Assembly (NCBI GenBank): GCA_045805805.1
Contig: JBJMKO010000047.1
Span: forward strand, 34,878-98,877
Origin: VRUE01 sp045805805
Lineage (GTDB): Bacteria; Actinomycetota; Thermoleophilia; Solirubrobacterales; 70-9
Reading direction: 5' to 3'
DNA: 64,000 nucleotides
The notes beneath the pieces were generated by a model that ran no database searches, had not been told where the DNA came from, and was given only the letters and a program-made list of their open reading frames with translations. Position numbers and translations under genes: made by a program. Below are positions 15,919-24,759 of this stretch, piece by piece (position 1 is the stretch's first letter; every line of letters begins with the position of its first letter).

Positions 15919-17472
15919 ATGTCCGCTTCACCGAATCGCGCCGACGAGCTGCTGGGAAGGCTCGGGTTCGCCAGCTTCCGTCCCGGCCAGCACGAGGCCG
16001 TGGAGGCGGCGCTGGACGGGCGGGATTCGCTGATCGTGATGCCGACGGGCGGGGGAAAGAGCCTCTGCTACCAGCTGCCGGGGCTGGCGACTGAGGACCT
16101 GACGATCGTGGTCAGCCCGCTGATCGCGCTGATGAACGACCAGTGGCGGCGACTGACGGCAGCCGGGCACCCGGTGGCGATGATCTCCTCGGGGATGAGT
16201 GCCGAGGCGGCGCGCGGGGCGCTCGACCAGGTCCGCGGCGGCTCCGCGCGGATCGTCTACTGCTCGCCGGAGCGCTTCGCCTCGACCGTGTTCCTCGACG
16301 CGCTCGCACAACGGCGGATCGACCTTCTCGCGGTCGACGAGGCGCACTGCGTCTCGGAGTGGGGACATGACTTCCGCCCCGACTATCTGCGCCTACCCGA
16401 GATCGCCGAGCGGCTCGGGCGGCCGACGGTGATGGCCTGCACGGCGACGGCGACGAAGGCGGTCGCGGCCGAGATAGTCGCCCGCTTCGGCCTGCGCGAG
16501 CCGCTGCAGGTGCGCTCCGGCTTCGACCGGCCCAACCTCTCCTTTGACGTGGTGCGGCTCGAGGGCAAGGGATCGAAGGCGCGGCGGCTGGCGCTGCTCG
16601 AAGCCGGGCTTGCCGACCCGGAGAACCGCCCTGCGATCGTCTACTGCGGCACCCGGCGCGACACCGACGAGGTGGCGGGGGACCTGCGCGTCTCGGGGCT
16701 GCGGGCGCTCGCCTACCACGCCGGAATGGAGTCCGAGAATCGCACCGCGACGCAACAGCGCTTCATGGCGGGCGAGGCCGAGGTCATCGTCGCCACCAAC
16801 GCCTTCGGGATGGGCGTCGACAAGGCCGACGTGCGCTCGGTCTGGCACATGGCGATCCCGACCAGCCTCGAGGCCTACTACCAGGAGGCCGGACGAGGGG
16901 GGCGCGACAGCATGCCGGCTCGGGCGGTCCTGCTGGCGATGCGGGCCGACCTGGGGCGTCTGGTCCGCTTCAACGAACAGCGCGACCCGGACCAGACGAT
17001 CGCCCGCGAGCGCGGCTGGCGCGATTACCACACGATCAAGTCCTTCATCTACTCGGAGCGCTGCCGGCGGCGCAGCGTGCTCGACCACTTCGGCGATCAC
17101 GAGGCCGGCCGGCCCCTGGGCCGCTGCTGCGACGTCTGCGATCCGCAGGCCTGGCTCCCCGATCCCGAGACCGTCGCGGTGCGGCCATCGCGCAAAAACG
17201 CCAAGGCCGCGGCGGCTCCGCCCCCCGAGCTCTCGGACGCCGACGCACCGCTCTTCGAGGCGCTGAAAGTGTGGCGTCTCGGAGCGGCGGACGGCAAGCC
17301 GGCCTTCACCGTGGCCCACAACTCGACGCTGTCGGCAATCGCGGCGACGCGCCCTGGAGACGAGCAGAGCCTCGGCGCGATCCGCGGCATAGGCCCCAGC
17401 TTCATCGCCAAATACGCTCCCGAGGTCCTGGCGATCGTCAGAGACGGCGGCGCGGTCGGCAGCGAGCCCTAG
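15919..17472 (+). CDS. recQ: ATP-dependent DNA helicase, RecQ family
   Basis: A 517-aa superfamily-2 3'-5' DNA helicase used in repair and recombination. Motifs: the RecQ motif 0 FASFRPGQHEAVEA, Walker A MPTGGGKSLCYQLPG, DEAH box LLAVDEAHCVSEWGHDF, motif III ACTATAT, and motifs V/VI ATNAFGMGVDKADV and YYQEAGRGGRD. The zinc-binding cysteines are in RCCDVCDP and the preceding SERCRRRS. A C-terminal HRDC-like domain (LFEALKVWRL ... SLGAIRGIGPSFIAKY) closes the protein. ATG at 15919 chosen over a longer frame. Confidence 0.93.
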   Translation: MSASPNRADELLGRLGFASFRPGQHEAVEAALDGRDSLIVMPTGGGKSLCYQLPGLATEDLTIVVSPLIALMNDQWRRLTAAGHPVAMISSGMSAEAARGALDQVRGGSARIVYCSPERFASTVFLDALAQRRIDLLAVDEAHCVSEWGHDFRPDYLRLPEIAERLGRPTVMACTATATKAVAAEIVARFGLREPLQVRSGFDRPNLSFDVVRLEGKGSKARRLALLEAGLADPENRPAIVYCGTRRDTDEVAGDLRVSGLRALAYHAGMESENRTATQQRFMAGEAEVIVATNAFGMGVDKADVRSVWHMAIPTSLEAYYQEAGRGGRDSMPARAVLLAMRADLGRLVRFNEQRDPDQTIARERGWRDYHTIKSFIYSERCRRRSVLDHFGDHEAGRPLGRCCDVCDPQAWLPDPETVAVRPSRKNAKAAAAPPPELSDADAPLFEALKVWRLGAADGKPAFTVAHNSTLSAIAATRPGDEQSLGAIRGIGPSFIAKYAPEVLAIVRDGGAVGSEP

Positions 17473-17538
17473 CCCGCCTGTGCAGGCGCCTCCTGCCGCC
17501 GAGCGGATCGATCGCCGTGGGTGTTAGAGCCAGATGAG

Positions 17539-17596
17539 CTCTCCGCCGGCGGCCGGTGTCAACAGCACCTCCGATATCCGATTCGCCGGCGGAGAG
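17539..17596. repeat. Inverted repeat after recQ
   Basis: Arms CTCTCCGCCGGCG (17539-17551) and CGCCGGCGGAGAG (17584-17596) are exact complements separated by 32 bases that contain GATATC. It lies between the recQ stop and the start of the glycosidase-like gene; it could terminate recQ transcription or belong to the dispersed palindromes. Confidence 0.55.
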
Positions 17597-17633
17597 GGAC
17601 CGACCCCTCAGAAGTCGAATCAGGCTCGAACGT

Positions 17634-18704
17634 ATGCACGCGATGCGAAAGCCAATCGCCCTGGTCGCGCTTGCCGCGATCGCGCTCTGCCTGGCCGGCG
17701 CGGCGCGCGCCGAAGCGGGTGCGCTGCTGCCGCACGGCAAGAAGGTCTTCTTCGGGGTCAGCGACACCGGCGACATGGCCGATTTCGGCCATTTCAGCAC
17801 CGCCGTGCACAAGCACCCGGCGTTGATCGAGAGCTTCCGCACCTGGGGCTCTGACTTCCCCGACTCGATCGAACGCTGGCAGACCGCGCGGGCGCGGCCG
17901 GTGCTTCACATCGCCACAGCCGACAACAACGACGGCCACGAGCTGATCGACCCCCGCTCGATCGCCCAGGGCTACGGCGACGAGTACCTGCTCCGGCTCA
18001 ACAAGCTGTTCTGGGCGAAGAAGATGCGGGCCTATGTGCGGCCGCTGGGCGAGCCAAACCGCTGCCTCAACGTCTACGCCTCCTACGACTGCGCCGGCAA
18101 GCCGCGGGACACCGCCCACAGCCCGCGCTGGTACAGGCTCGCCTTCCGCCGCATCTACCTGTTGCTGCACGGCGGCGGCAAGCGCGGCAAGGTCGACGCC
18201 CGCCTCGCGCACGCGGGCCTGCCGCCGCTGAGAAGCTCCGTGCCGGGCCTGCCGCGGGCGCCGGTCGCCGTGATCTGGAGCACCCTGCCCGCCGGCTCGC
18301 CGACCGTCCCCCAGAACCGGCCCAAACACTTCTACCCCGGCTCCGAATACGTCGACTGGGTGGGCACCGACTTCTACTCCGACAACCAGGACTGGAAAGC
18401 GCTGACCGGGCTCTACAACCGCTTCTCCGACAAGCCGTTCACGATCCCCGAGTTCGGCGTCTCCAGCGGCGACGATCCCGCCTACGTCAAGCGGCTGATC
18501 GTCTGGGTGCGGCGCCACGGGCGCTGCAAGATGGTCGTCTACTACCAGGACTTCGGTGCCTCCAGCAGCTACCGGATCCAGAACTACCCGGCCAGCCTCG
18601 CGGTGCTGGACCACGCCCTGCACCACAAGCTCTTCCCGTCCTTCGCGCCCAACCCGCCCAAGGCCCCACCACCGCCCCCGGGCGGGCTTGCGCCCAAGGG
18701 CTGA
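17634..18704 (+). CDS. Secreted glycoside hydrolase-like protein (clan A type, GH26-like)
   Basis: A 356-aa exported protein with a signal peptide (IALVALAAIALCLAGAARAEA). The likely TIM barrel carries the two catalytic glutamates expected for clan GH-A: E140 in RPLGEPNRCLN after strand 4 and E273 in FTIPEFGVSS after strand 7, with DWVGTDFYS before it. The overall pattern recalls GH26 beta-mannanase-type enzymes; the substrate is unknown. A paralogue with the same motifs lies at 60882-61982. The tail is Pro-rich, and its stop lies within a hairpin shared with the convergent gene. Confidence 0.7.
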   Translation: MHAMRKPIALVALAAIALCLAGAARAEAGALLPHGKKVFFGVSDTGDMADFGHFSTAVHKHPALIESFRTWGSDFPDSIERWQTARARPVLHIATADNNDGHELIDPRSIAQGYGDEYLLRLNKLFWAKKMRAYVRPLGEPNRCLNVYASYDCAGKPRDTAHSPRWYRLAFRRIYLLLHGGGKRGKVDARLAHAGLPPLRSSVPGLPRAPVAVIWSTLPAGSPTVPQNRPKHFYPGSEYVDWVGTDFYSDNQDWKALTGLYNRFSDKPFTIPEFGVSSGDDPAYVKRLIVWVRRHGRCKMVVYYQDFGASSSYRIQNYPASLAVLDHALHHKLFPSFAPNPPKAPPPPPGGLAPKG

Positions 18705-18721
18705 CCCCCCGGTCAGCCCTT
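18696..18721. terminator. Bidirectional hairpin containing both stop codons of convergent genes
   Basis: AAGGGCTGACC (18696-18706) and its perfect complement (18711-18721) surround a CCCC loop. The TGA of the rightward glycosidase gene (18702-18704) and the TGA of the leftward PQQ-propeller gene (18713-18715) both lie within the stem, and both proteins end in Lys-Gly. Probably a shared terminator without a T-tract. Confidence 0.65.
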
Positions 18722-20095
18722 GCGCCGGTGCGGTTGCGCCTTCTTGCCCTTGGGAGCCACTCTCGCCGGGGCGACGCCCCGGCGGAGCTTGTAGGGCTGC
18801 AGCGCCGTGATGCTGGAGTAGCCGGTCAGGTAGATGCGGCGGCCGTCGGAGATCACCGGCGAGTAGGTGCCGCGGCCGTAGTGGAAGACGCGCCGCCCGC
18901 TCCTCATCATGAAGCCGTTCGTCGCGTTGTTGGTGAACTCGGCGACGTAGACGATGTCGCCGATCGCCGAGAGCGAGCCGACCACCTGGCCACCGGCCGA
19001 GCGGCTCCAGCGCACGCTGCCGTCCTTGGCGTCGAGCGCGTAGACGTTGCCGTCGAAGGAGCCGATGTAGACGGTGGGCGGGCTGTGGCGGGTGCCGGCG
19101 ACGGTCGGTCCCGAGTAGGCGTAGCCGCCGGTCGAGTAGCTCCAGGCCAGCGTCCCGTCCCTGAGGTCGAAGCTGTAGACGCGGTCGTCGTTGTTGCCGG
19201 CGTAGACGCGGCCGAAGGCGACGGCCGGGGTCGAGTAGAACTGCCCAGAGGTGCCGAATCCCTGCCCGAGCGAGGAGGTCTGCCACTTGATCTTCCCGGT
19301 CTTGGCGTCGACCGCGTTCATGTAGCCGCCGTAGTCGCCGACGTAGAGGGTGCCGCCGTAGTAGGCAGGCGCCGACTTGATCGGGCCGCCGAGGCTGGTC
19401 GCCCAGCGGACGTTGCCGCTGATCGTGCTCAGCGCGTAGAGGCCGCCGTCCTCGCAGCCGAAGTAGACGGTGCGGTCGATCACCACCGGCGAGGACTCGG
19501 CCCGGCCCGGCAGCGAGTGCTTCCAGATCACCTTGCCGGTCTTCGCGTCGAGCTTGACGATGTGGCCGGGAACGAGGTTGACGATGTAGAGGCGGTGGCG
19601 GTAGTAGGCGGGCGAGGAGGCGTTGAGACGGCCGATGCTGCGTTCCCAGAGGACCTTGCCGGTGTCGGCGTCGAGGGCGAAGGCGGTGCCGTTGTTGTTG
19701 ACCCCGTAGAGCTTGCCGCCGACGTAGATCGGCGGGAACTCGAGCAGCGGCCGCTCGGTGTAGCGCCAGAGCTTGCGGAAGGGCGGTTTGATCCCCTTCG
19801 CCGGAAGGTAGCGGGTGCGGGCCGGGTTGAGGCCGAAGATCGGCCAGTTGACCGTCTTCGCCTCCGGCTTCGGCGGCTTCTGCGGAACGAAGGCCGCCTG
19901 CGGGTTGTGGACGTCGGCCGGACGCTTGAGCAGCTCGTATGCGAGCAGGCCGGCGCCGACCAGCGCGATCAGGCCGGCCACGATCAGGCCTACGGCGAGG
20001 TGTCGCTTCTGGTGCCAGAAGCGGCCGGCCTCCTGCCGCAAGCGCTTGGCCTCGCGGCGAATTCGGGCGGCTGGCGATTGGCGCGGATCGGTCAC
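18713..20095 (-). CDS. Membrane-anchored PQQ-like (BamB-type) beta-propeller protein
   Basis: A 460-aa protein with a short basic cytoplasmic N-terminus, one membrane helix (about 33-56, AVGLIVAGLIALVGAGLLAYEL) and an extracellular propeller of PQQ-like blades, for example GTAFALDADTGKVLWERSIG, HIVKLDAKTGKVIWKHSLPG, GYMNAVDAKTGKIKWQT and GNVYALDAKDGSVRWSRS. The C-terminus is basic. Such proteins are scaffolds or have no known enzymatic role; no PQQ ligand residues are evident. Confidence 0.8.
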   Translation of the reverse strand: MTDPRQSPAARIRREAKRLRQEAGRFWHQKRHLAVGLIVAGLIALVGAGLLAYELLKRPADVHNPQAAFVPQKPPKPEAKTVNWPIFGLNPARTRYLPAKGIKPPFRKLWRYTERPLLEFPPIYVGGKLYGVNNNGTAFALDADTGKVLWERSIGRLNASSPAYYRHRLYIVNLVPGHIVKLDAKTGKVIWKHSLPGRAESSPVVIDRTVYFGCEDGGLYALSTISGNVRWATSLGGPIKSAPAYYGGTLYVGDYGGYMNAVDAKTGKIKWQTSSLGQGFGTSGQFYSTPAVAFGRVYAGNNDDRVYSFDLRDGTLAWSYSTGGYAYSGPTVAGTRHSPPTVYIGSFDGNVYALDAKDGSVRWSRSAGGQVVGSLSAIGDIVYVAEFTNNATNGFMMRSGRRVFHYGRGTYSPVISDGRRIYLTGYSSITALQPYKLRRGVAPARVAPKGKKAQPHRRKG

Positions 20096-20139
20096 CGGCG
20101 CAGCTCCTGCTCGTCAAGGCGCCGGCCCATCCGGGCCCG

Positions 20140-20586
20140 TCAGCCTCCGGCAGCCGCGCGGCGCTCGGACTCCTTGACCACCCCGTCGACCAAGCCCTTC
20201 ACCCCCTGCTTGACCGCGGCGACGACGAGGCCACCGACAACCGGAATGGTCGGCTGCGTCCGCACCGCGTAGACCATCCTGGTCCCACCCCCATCCTGCG
20301 CACTCAGCTCCACCGTCCCGACGTGATCGCGCACCGGCAAACCGGAAAGCAGCATGTAGGAGAAGCGACCGGGAGACTCGTAACCGATCACTTCCTCCCG
20401 CAGCGCCGGCCCGACAGCGGTCAGCTTACGAATAGCCCCGACACCATTGGGAGCCGGCTCCCCCTCCCGCTCCAGCACCGACTTCCGCAAAGGTGTCAGC
20501 TCCGAATATCGCCGATGGTCGGTAAGCACTTCGAAAACCACCTCGGCCGGCGCCTTGACCTCTCGCGTAAAAGTGAAGCTAGCCAC
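20140..20586 (-). CDS. SRPBCC (START-like) lipid/polyketide-binding family protein
   Basis: A 148-aa single-domain protein with the N-terminal pattern of the SRPBCC/polyketide-cyclase-2 family (SFTFTREVKAPAEVVFEVLTDHRRYSELTPL), a central EEVIGYESPGRFSYMLLSG and a C-terminal helix. It should form a hydrophobic pocket; ligand unknown. The GTG at 20586 is preferred because the open frame further upstream runs through the family E palindrome. No clear ribosome binding site. Confidence 0.75.
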   Translation of the reverse strand: MASFTFTREVKAPAEVVFEVLTDHRRYSELTPLRKSVLEREGEPAPNGVGAIRKLTAVGPALREEVIGYESPGRFSYMLLSGLPVRDHVGTVELSAQDGGGTRMVYAVRTQPTIPVVGGLVVAAVKQGVKGLVDGVVKESERRAAAGG

Positions 20587-20602
20587 AGCCGCAAAGGCTA
20601 TA

Positions 20603-20714
20603 GGGAGGGCCGGGTGCCCCTCCCGGCGGCTTGTACTTTTTTGGTGCTTCAACCTCGAGAGACCAGCCCCGCCCCACCGAAAAAGTTGAGCCGAGAGGGG
20701 CACCCGGCCCTCCC
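20603..20714. repeat. Palindromic intergenic repeat, family E, copy 2
   Basis: A perfect 20-bp outer stem (20603-20622 with 20695-20714, arm GGGAGGGCCGGGTGCCCCTC) encloses the core shared with 5751-5854. Read on the minus strand, CTCAACTTTTTCGGTGG begins the core and AAAAAGTACAAG ends it, as in copy 1 (CTTAACTTTTTCGGTGG ... AAAAAGTACAAG). The outer stem differs completely between copies, yet each is self-complementary. It separates two leftward genes. Confidence 0.75.
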
Positions 20715-21718
20715 TACACCAGCCGCCACTTCTCTGGATCGGTCCCCTCGACCTTCTCGACCTCGCCGAGAATCGCCAGATGGTCGAGGCAAGAAAGGAC
20801 GATTTGGAGGACCCAGGCGCTGACCGGCGTGTTCAGGTTCTCGGCGCCGACGATGTCGCCAACCACCTCGAAGGGCGGCTTCTCGCCCTCGGCGAGCGAC
20901 TCGCGGGCCTTGCCGAGCAGCTCGTCGACCTGCCGCCGCGCCTCGGCGATCTTGGCCCCGGGGTCGCGGAAGGGGCGCCCATGCCCAGGCAGGCAGAGGT
21001 CGACCTCGAGCGGCTCGACCTCGTCGAGGCCGCGCAGGAACTCGCCGACCGGGTCCGGGCTGTGACCGTGATCGAAGAAGAGCACCGTGCGTCCGAGCAG
21101 GTGATCGCCGGAGATCATCAGCTTGCGCTCGGGCTGGTGCAGGACGATGTGCGAGGGGGCGTGGCCGGGCGTCTCGTGGACCTGCCAGGTGCCGAGATCG
21201 GTCTCGACCTCGACTCCCGCCAGCAGGTCGCGGTCAGGCTCGACGATCGCATCGATCCCCGTCTCCTCGTCGCCGCTGCGCGACTCGCGGTAGCGCTCCA
21301 GCGCCGCGGCGGGAACGCCGCTCTGGCGCGCCACCTCCAGGCGGTGCTCCAGGGCCGCCGCCGGGTCGTCGGCGAGCAGCCGCACGTGTTCCCAGGCGGG
21401 GTGCATCCAGAGCTCGCAGCCGGCGCCCTCGACGATCGGCGCCGCCAGGCCGTAATGGTCGGTGTGCGAGTGGGTGCAGACCAGCAGCCGCACGTCCTCG
21501 AGCCCGAAACCCACCTGGGCGAGGGCGAGGTCGAACTGGCGCATCCGCCCCTTGCCGCCGATCCCGGTGTCGAAGAGGACGATGCCGCCATCGGCGGCAA
21601 CCGCCCAGACGTTGCCGTGGGGCACGCCGGGCCAGGGCAAGGCCAGCCGCAGCCTCCAGACGCCCGGCAGGACCTTCTCGACGCGCGGCGCCTCGGGACG
21701 TTTGCGGTCGGCGGCCAT
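20714..21718 (-). CDS. Metallo-beta-lactamase-fold hydrolase
   Basis: A 334-aa protein of the MBL superfamily with the metal motif CTHSHTDHYG (His83, His85, Asp87, His88), a second-His segment HETPGHAPSHIVLH, Asp in MISGDHLLG, and the last ligand in CLPGHGRPF. The N-terminal GNVWAVAADGGIVLFDTGIGG is typical. The C-terminal 80 residues form a helical domain resembling that of LACTB2-like hydrolases. Substrate unknown; it is divergent from an MFS exporter. Confidence 0.85.
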   Translation of the reverse strand: MAADRKRPEAPRVEKVLPGVWRLRLALPWPGVPHGNVWAVAADGGIVLFDTGIGGKGRMRQFDLALAQVGFGLEDVRLLVCTHSHTDHYGLAAPIVEGAGCELWMHPAWEHVRLLADDPAAALEHRLEVARQSGVPAAALERYRESRSGDEETGIDAIVEPDRDLLAGVEVETDLGTWQVHETPGHAPSHIVLHQPERKLMISGDHLLGRTVLFFDHGHSPDPVGEFLRGLDEVEPLEVDLCLPGHGRPFRDPGAKIAEARRQVDELLGKARESLAEGEKPPFEVVGDIVGAENLNTPVSAWVLQIVLSCLDHLAILGEVEKVEGTDPEKWRLV

Positions 21719-21743
21719 CGCCGCGGCACACTATCTCCCGAGC

Positions 21744-21787
21744 GTGTCTGAGCTGAGGGGGCCATACGACCCCCTCAGCTCAGACAC
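21744..21787. repeat. Palindromic repeat, family A, copy 2
   Basis: A perfect 18-bp stem, GTGTCTGAGCTGAGGGGG (21744-21761) with 21770-21787, and the loop CCATACGA. It lies between the divergent MBL-hydrolase and MFS genes, ending 43 bases before the MFS start. It shares its outer GTGTCTGA..CT arm with 13203-13256. Confidence 0.75.
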
Positions 21788-21829
21788 CCCCTGCGGCAGG
21801 GGGCACTGTCCTCGGATAGGTTGCGGGAC

Positions 21830-23383
21830 GTGGAGTCCAGCAGCCCCCAGCGCGCCGGGCTCGTCCTCTCCGCGCTGATCCTGGTCGCGGCGGTGGCGAA
21901 CCTCAACCTGGCGGTCGCCAACGTCGCCCTGCCGGACATCGGCAAGGCATTCGGCTCCGGCCAGACGACGCTGAACCTGATCGCGGTCGGCTACTCGCTG
22001 GGCCTGGCGACCTCGGTCCTCTACCTGGGCGCGCTCGGCGACCGCTACGGGCGCAAGGCGATGCTGCTGCTCGGCATGGGGCTCTCGATCCCGGCATCGC
22101 TGCTGGCCGGCTTCGCCCCCTCCGACGAGGTCCTCTTCATCGCCCGGCTCTTCGGTGGCGTCGCCGCCGGCATGGCCTTCCCGACCACGCTGGCACTGAT
22201 CACCGCGCTCTGGTCCGGCAGCGACCGCACCCGCTCGATCGCGCTCTGGTCGGCGATCGGGGGGGCGATCGCCTCGCTCGGACCGCTGCTCTCCGGCGCC
22301 CTGCTGGAGCAGTTCGACTGGGGCTCGGTCTTCCTCGTCACCCTGCCGCTGGCGGCTCTCGCCCTCTTCCTGGCCTGGCGCTACGTCCCCGCCCACGTCA
22401 ACGAGAGCACCGAGCCGGTCGACAACCTCGGCGGCATCCTCTCGGTCCTCCTGGTCGCGGCGCTGGTGCTTGGGATCAACCTGGCACCGGTCCCCGGCAA
22501 GGGGGCGCTTGCAATCGGCCTCGGCATCGTCGCTCTCGCCGCGACGACGGCCTTCGTGATGCGCCAGCGGCGGACGCGCTCGCCACTGTATGACCTAGAG
22601 GTCGCGGGCAGGCGGATCTTCTGGGTCGCCGCCTGCGCCGGGATCATCGTCTTCGGCTCGCTGATGGGGGCGATGTTCATCGGCCAGCAGTTCCTCCAGA
22701 ACGTGCTCGACTACTCGACCCTCGACTCCGGCCTGGCGATCCTGCCGGCGGCTGTGCTGATGGTGATCGTCGCCCCTCGCTCGGCGAAGCTGGTCGAGGC
22801 TCGCGGCGCCCGCTTCACCCTGTTGATCGGCTACGTCTTCTGCGTGCTCGGCTTCCTCACCATGCTGCTGCTCTGGAAGGAAGACATCTCCTACTGGAAG
22901 GTCGGGCTCGGCTATGCCTTCATCGGCATCGGCGTCGGCTTCGCCGGCACTCCCGCGTCTCACTCATTGACCGGCTCGGTGCCGGTGAAAAGGGCCGGGA
23001 TGGCCTCGGGCACCGCGGACCTGCAGCGCGACCTCGGCGGCGCGATCATGCAGTCGATCTTCGGCGCCCTGCTCACCGCCGGCTATGCCGCGGCCGCCGG
23101 CGCCGCGATCGCCTCCTCGGGGGAATCGGCCAAGGTCACCGAAAACGTCCAGGGCGAGCTGACCAAGTCCTTCTCCAGCGCCGCCGACGTTGCCGCCCAG
23201 TACCCCCGGCACAGCGAACAGATCGTCGCCGCCGCCAAGGCCTCCTTCCTGCAGGGGGACGAGTGGGCCTACGCGGCCGGGATCCTCGCGATCCTGCTCG
23301 GCGGGGCGTTGGTCTTCTTCCGCTTCCCAAAGAAGGACCAAGAGCAAACCCTACTCGCCCAGTACCACGCCGAAGACACCTGA
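21830..23383 (+). CDS. MFS drug-resistance transporter, DHA2 (14-helix) family
   Basis: A 517-aa membrane protein with about 14 hydrophobic helices. The DHA2 pattern is visible: NLNLAVANVALPDIGKAF in helix 1, the motif-A region LGDRYGRKAMLLLGM after helix 2, and ARLFGGVAAGMAFP. It probably exports drugs or small metabolites by proton antiport. Start at GTG 21830 (VESSSPQRAG) or TTG 21821; the palindrome upstream limits further extension. Confidence 0.85.
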   Translation: MESSSPQRAGLVLSALILVAAVANLNLAVANVALPDIGKAFGSGQTTLNLIAVGYSLGLATSVLYLGALGDRYGRKAMLLLGMGLSIPASLLAGFAPSDEVLFIARLFGGVAAGMAFPTTLALITALWSGSDRTRSIALWSAIGGAIASLGPLLSGALLEQFDWGSVFLVTLPLAALALFLAWRYVPAHVNESTEPVDNLGGILSVLLVAALVLGINLAPVPGKGALAIGLGIVALAATTAFVMRQRRTRSPLYDLEVAGRRIFWVAACAGIIVFGSLMGAMFIGQQFLQNVLDYSTLDSGLAILPAAVLMVIVAPRSAKLVEARGARFTLLIGYVFCVLGFLTMLLLWKEDISYWKVGLGYAFIGIGVGFAGTPASHSLTGSVPVKRAGMASGTADLQRDLGGAIMQSIFGALLTAGYAAAAGAAIASSGESAKVTENVQGELTKSFSSAADVAAQYPRHSEQIVAAAKASFLQGDEWAYAAGILAILLGGALVFFRFPKKDQEQTLLAQYHAEDT

Positions 23384-23394
23384 GCCCCTGCCCT

Positions 23395-23437
23395 CCGGTG
23401 CGCTTTATGCACGTCGGAGGTGCATAAAGCGCACCGG
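23395..23437. repeat. Palindromic repeat, family B, copy 1
   Basis: A perfect 18-bp stem, CCGGTGCGCTTTATGCAC (23395-23412) with 23420-23437, and a 7-base loop. It lies between the MFS stop and the LtrA start, both rightward, so it may terminate the MFS transcript. The arm TCCGGTGCGCTTTAT recurs at 42803-42849. Confidence 0.75.
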
Positions 23438-23471
23438 AAGGGGTTGCGGGCCGGGTTGCGATGATGCGGTG

Positions 23472-24656
23472 ATGGTCGCCGGCGACGAAATCCGCTCCTC
23501 ACGGCTCAGCGCCATGCTGCGCGAAGGCGAGCGGGTGACGCCGCTGGAGCTCTTCTTCGACCTCGTTTTCGTGCTGGCGATCACCCAGTGCACGGCACTG
23601 ATGTCGCATCACCCGACCTGGTCGGGGATGGCGCAGGGTCTTTTGGTGCTCGGAATGCTCTGGTGGGCCTGGACCGGCTACTCCTGGCTGACCAGCGTGA
23701 TCGACCCCGAGGAGGGGGCCGTGCGACTGGTCATGTTTGGGGCGATGGCAGCGCTGCTGCTGGTCTCGCTCTGCGTGCCGGAGGCGTTCGGCAGCCTGGC
23801 GCTCGCCTTCGCGCTGATCTACGGCGTGGTGCGCACCGCCCACATCGCCCTCTTCATGCTTGCCAGCCCCGAGGACGACGCCCTGCGCCACTCGGTCCTG
23901 GGATTGGCCGCGAGCTCCACCCTCGCGGTCATGCTGCTGGCGACGGCGTCGCTCTTCGACGGTCTCGCCCAGGGGACGCTCTGGGCGCTGGCCCTCCTCC
24001 TCGACATGGGCGGTCCCTACTTCTTCGGCGCCGAAGGCTGGAAGCTCGTCCCCGGCCACTTCGCCGAGCGCCACGGGCTGATCGTGATCATCGCCCTCGG
24101 CGAGTCGATCGTCGCGATCGGAGTCGGCGCCTCCCATGCTCTCACCCTCGGCATCGGCGCAGCCGCCGTGCTCGGTGTCGCCCTGACGGCGGCGATGTGG
24201 TGGGTCTACTTCGACATCGTCGCCATCGTCGCCGGCAGGCGCCTCGCCGAGGCCGAGGTCGGCAAGGTGCGGAACGAGATGGCGCGCGACTCCTACTCCT
24301 ACGTTCACCTCGCGATGGTGGCCGGGATCGTGCTCGTCGCCTTCGGCCTGAAGACGACGATCGGCCACTTCGACGCCCACATGCACACCGTGCCCGCCTT
24401 CGCCCTGCTCGGCGGCCTCGCCGTCTACCTGCTGGGCCACGTCGCCTTCCGCTACCGCCACATCCACACGATCAACCGCCAGCGCCTGTTGCTCGCGATC
24501 GTGCTGCTGATCTTGGTTCCGGTGGCGACCGAGGTGCCGGCACTCGTCGCGCTCGCCACCGCCAACGTCCTGATCTGGGCGATGATCGCCTATGAGACTC
24601 GCAGCTACGGTGAGGGTCGCCGGCGGGTGCGGCGTCCTCAGGCGGCCGAAGCCTGA
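23472..24656 (+). CDS. Low temperature requirement protein A (LtrA) family membrane protein
   Basis: A 394-aa protein with about 11 to 12 membrane helices. The LtrA family opening VTPLELFFDLVFVLAITQCTALM and the block HGLIVIIALGESIVAIGVGAS are clear, with WWVYFDIVA and EMARDSYSYVHLAMVAGIVLVAFG later. Its biochemical role is not established. ATG at 23472 chosen, directly after the family B palindrome. Confidence 0.88.
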   Translation: MVAGDEIRSSRLSAMLREGERVTPLELFFDLVFVLAITQCTALMSHHPTWSGMAQGLLVLGMLWWAWTGYSWLTSVIDPEEGAVRLVMFGAMAALLLVSLCVPEAFGSLALAFALIYGVVRTAHIALFMLASPEDDALRHSVLGLAASSTLAVMLLATASLFDGLAQGTLWALALLLDMGGPYFFGAEGWKLVPGHFAERHGLIVIIALGESIVAIGVGASHALTLGIGAAAVLGVALTAAMWWVYFDIVAIVAGRRLAEAEVGKVRNEMARDSYSYVHLAMVAGIVLVAFGLKTTIGHFDAHMHTVPAFALLGGLAVYLLGHVAFRYRHIHTINRQRLLLAIVLLILVPVATEVPALVALATANVLIWAMIAYETRSYGEGRRRVRRPQAAEA

Positions 24657-24759
24657 TCGCGACGGCAGCGGGGCCCGACAAAGGAGACAACTGAATTTCC
24701 TGGGGAACGACGAAAAACCGTTGCGCTAAAGGATTACGCAGTATTGTCGTTCGATAACA

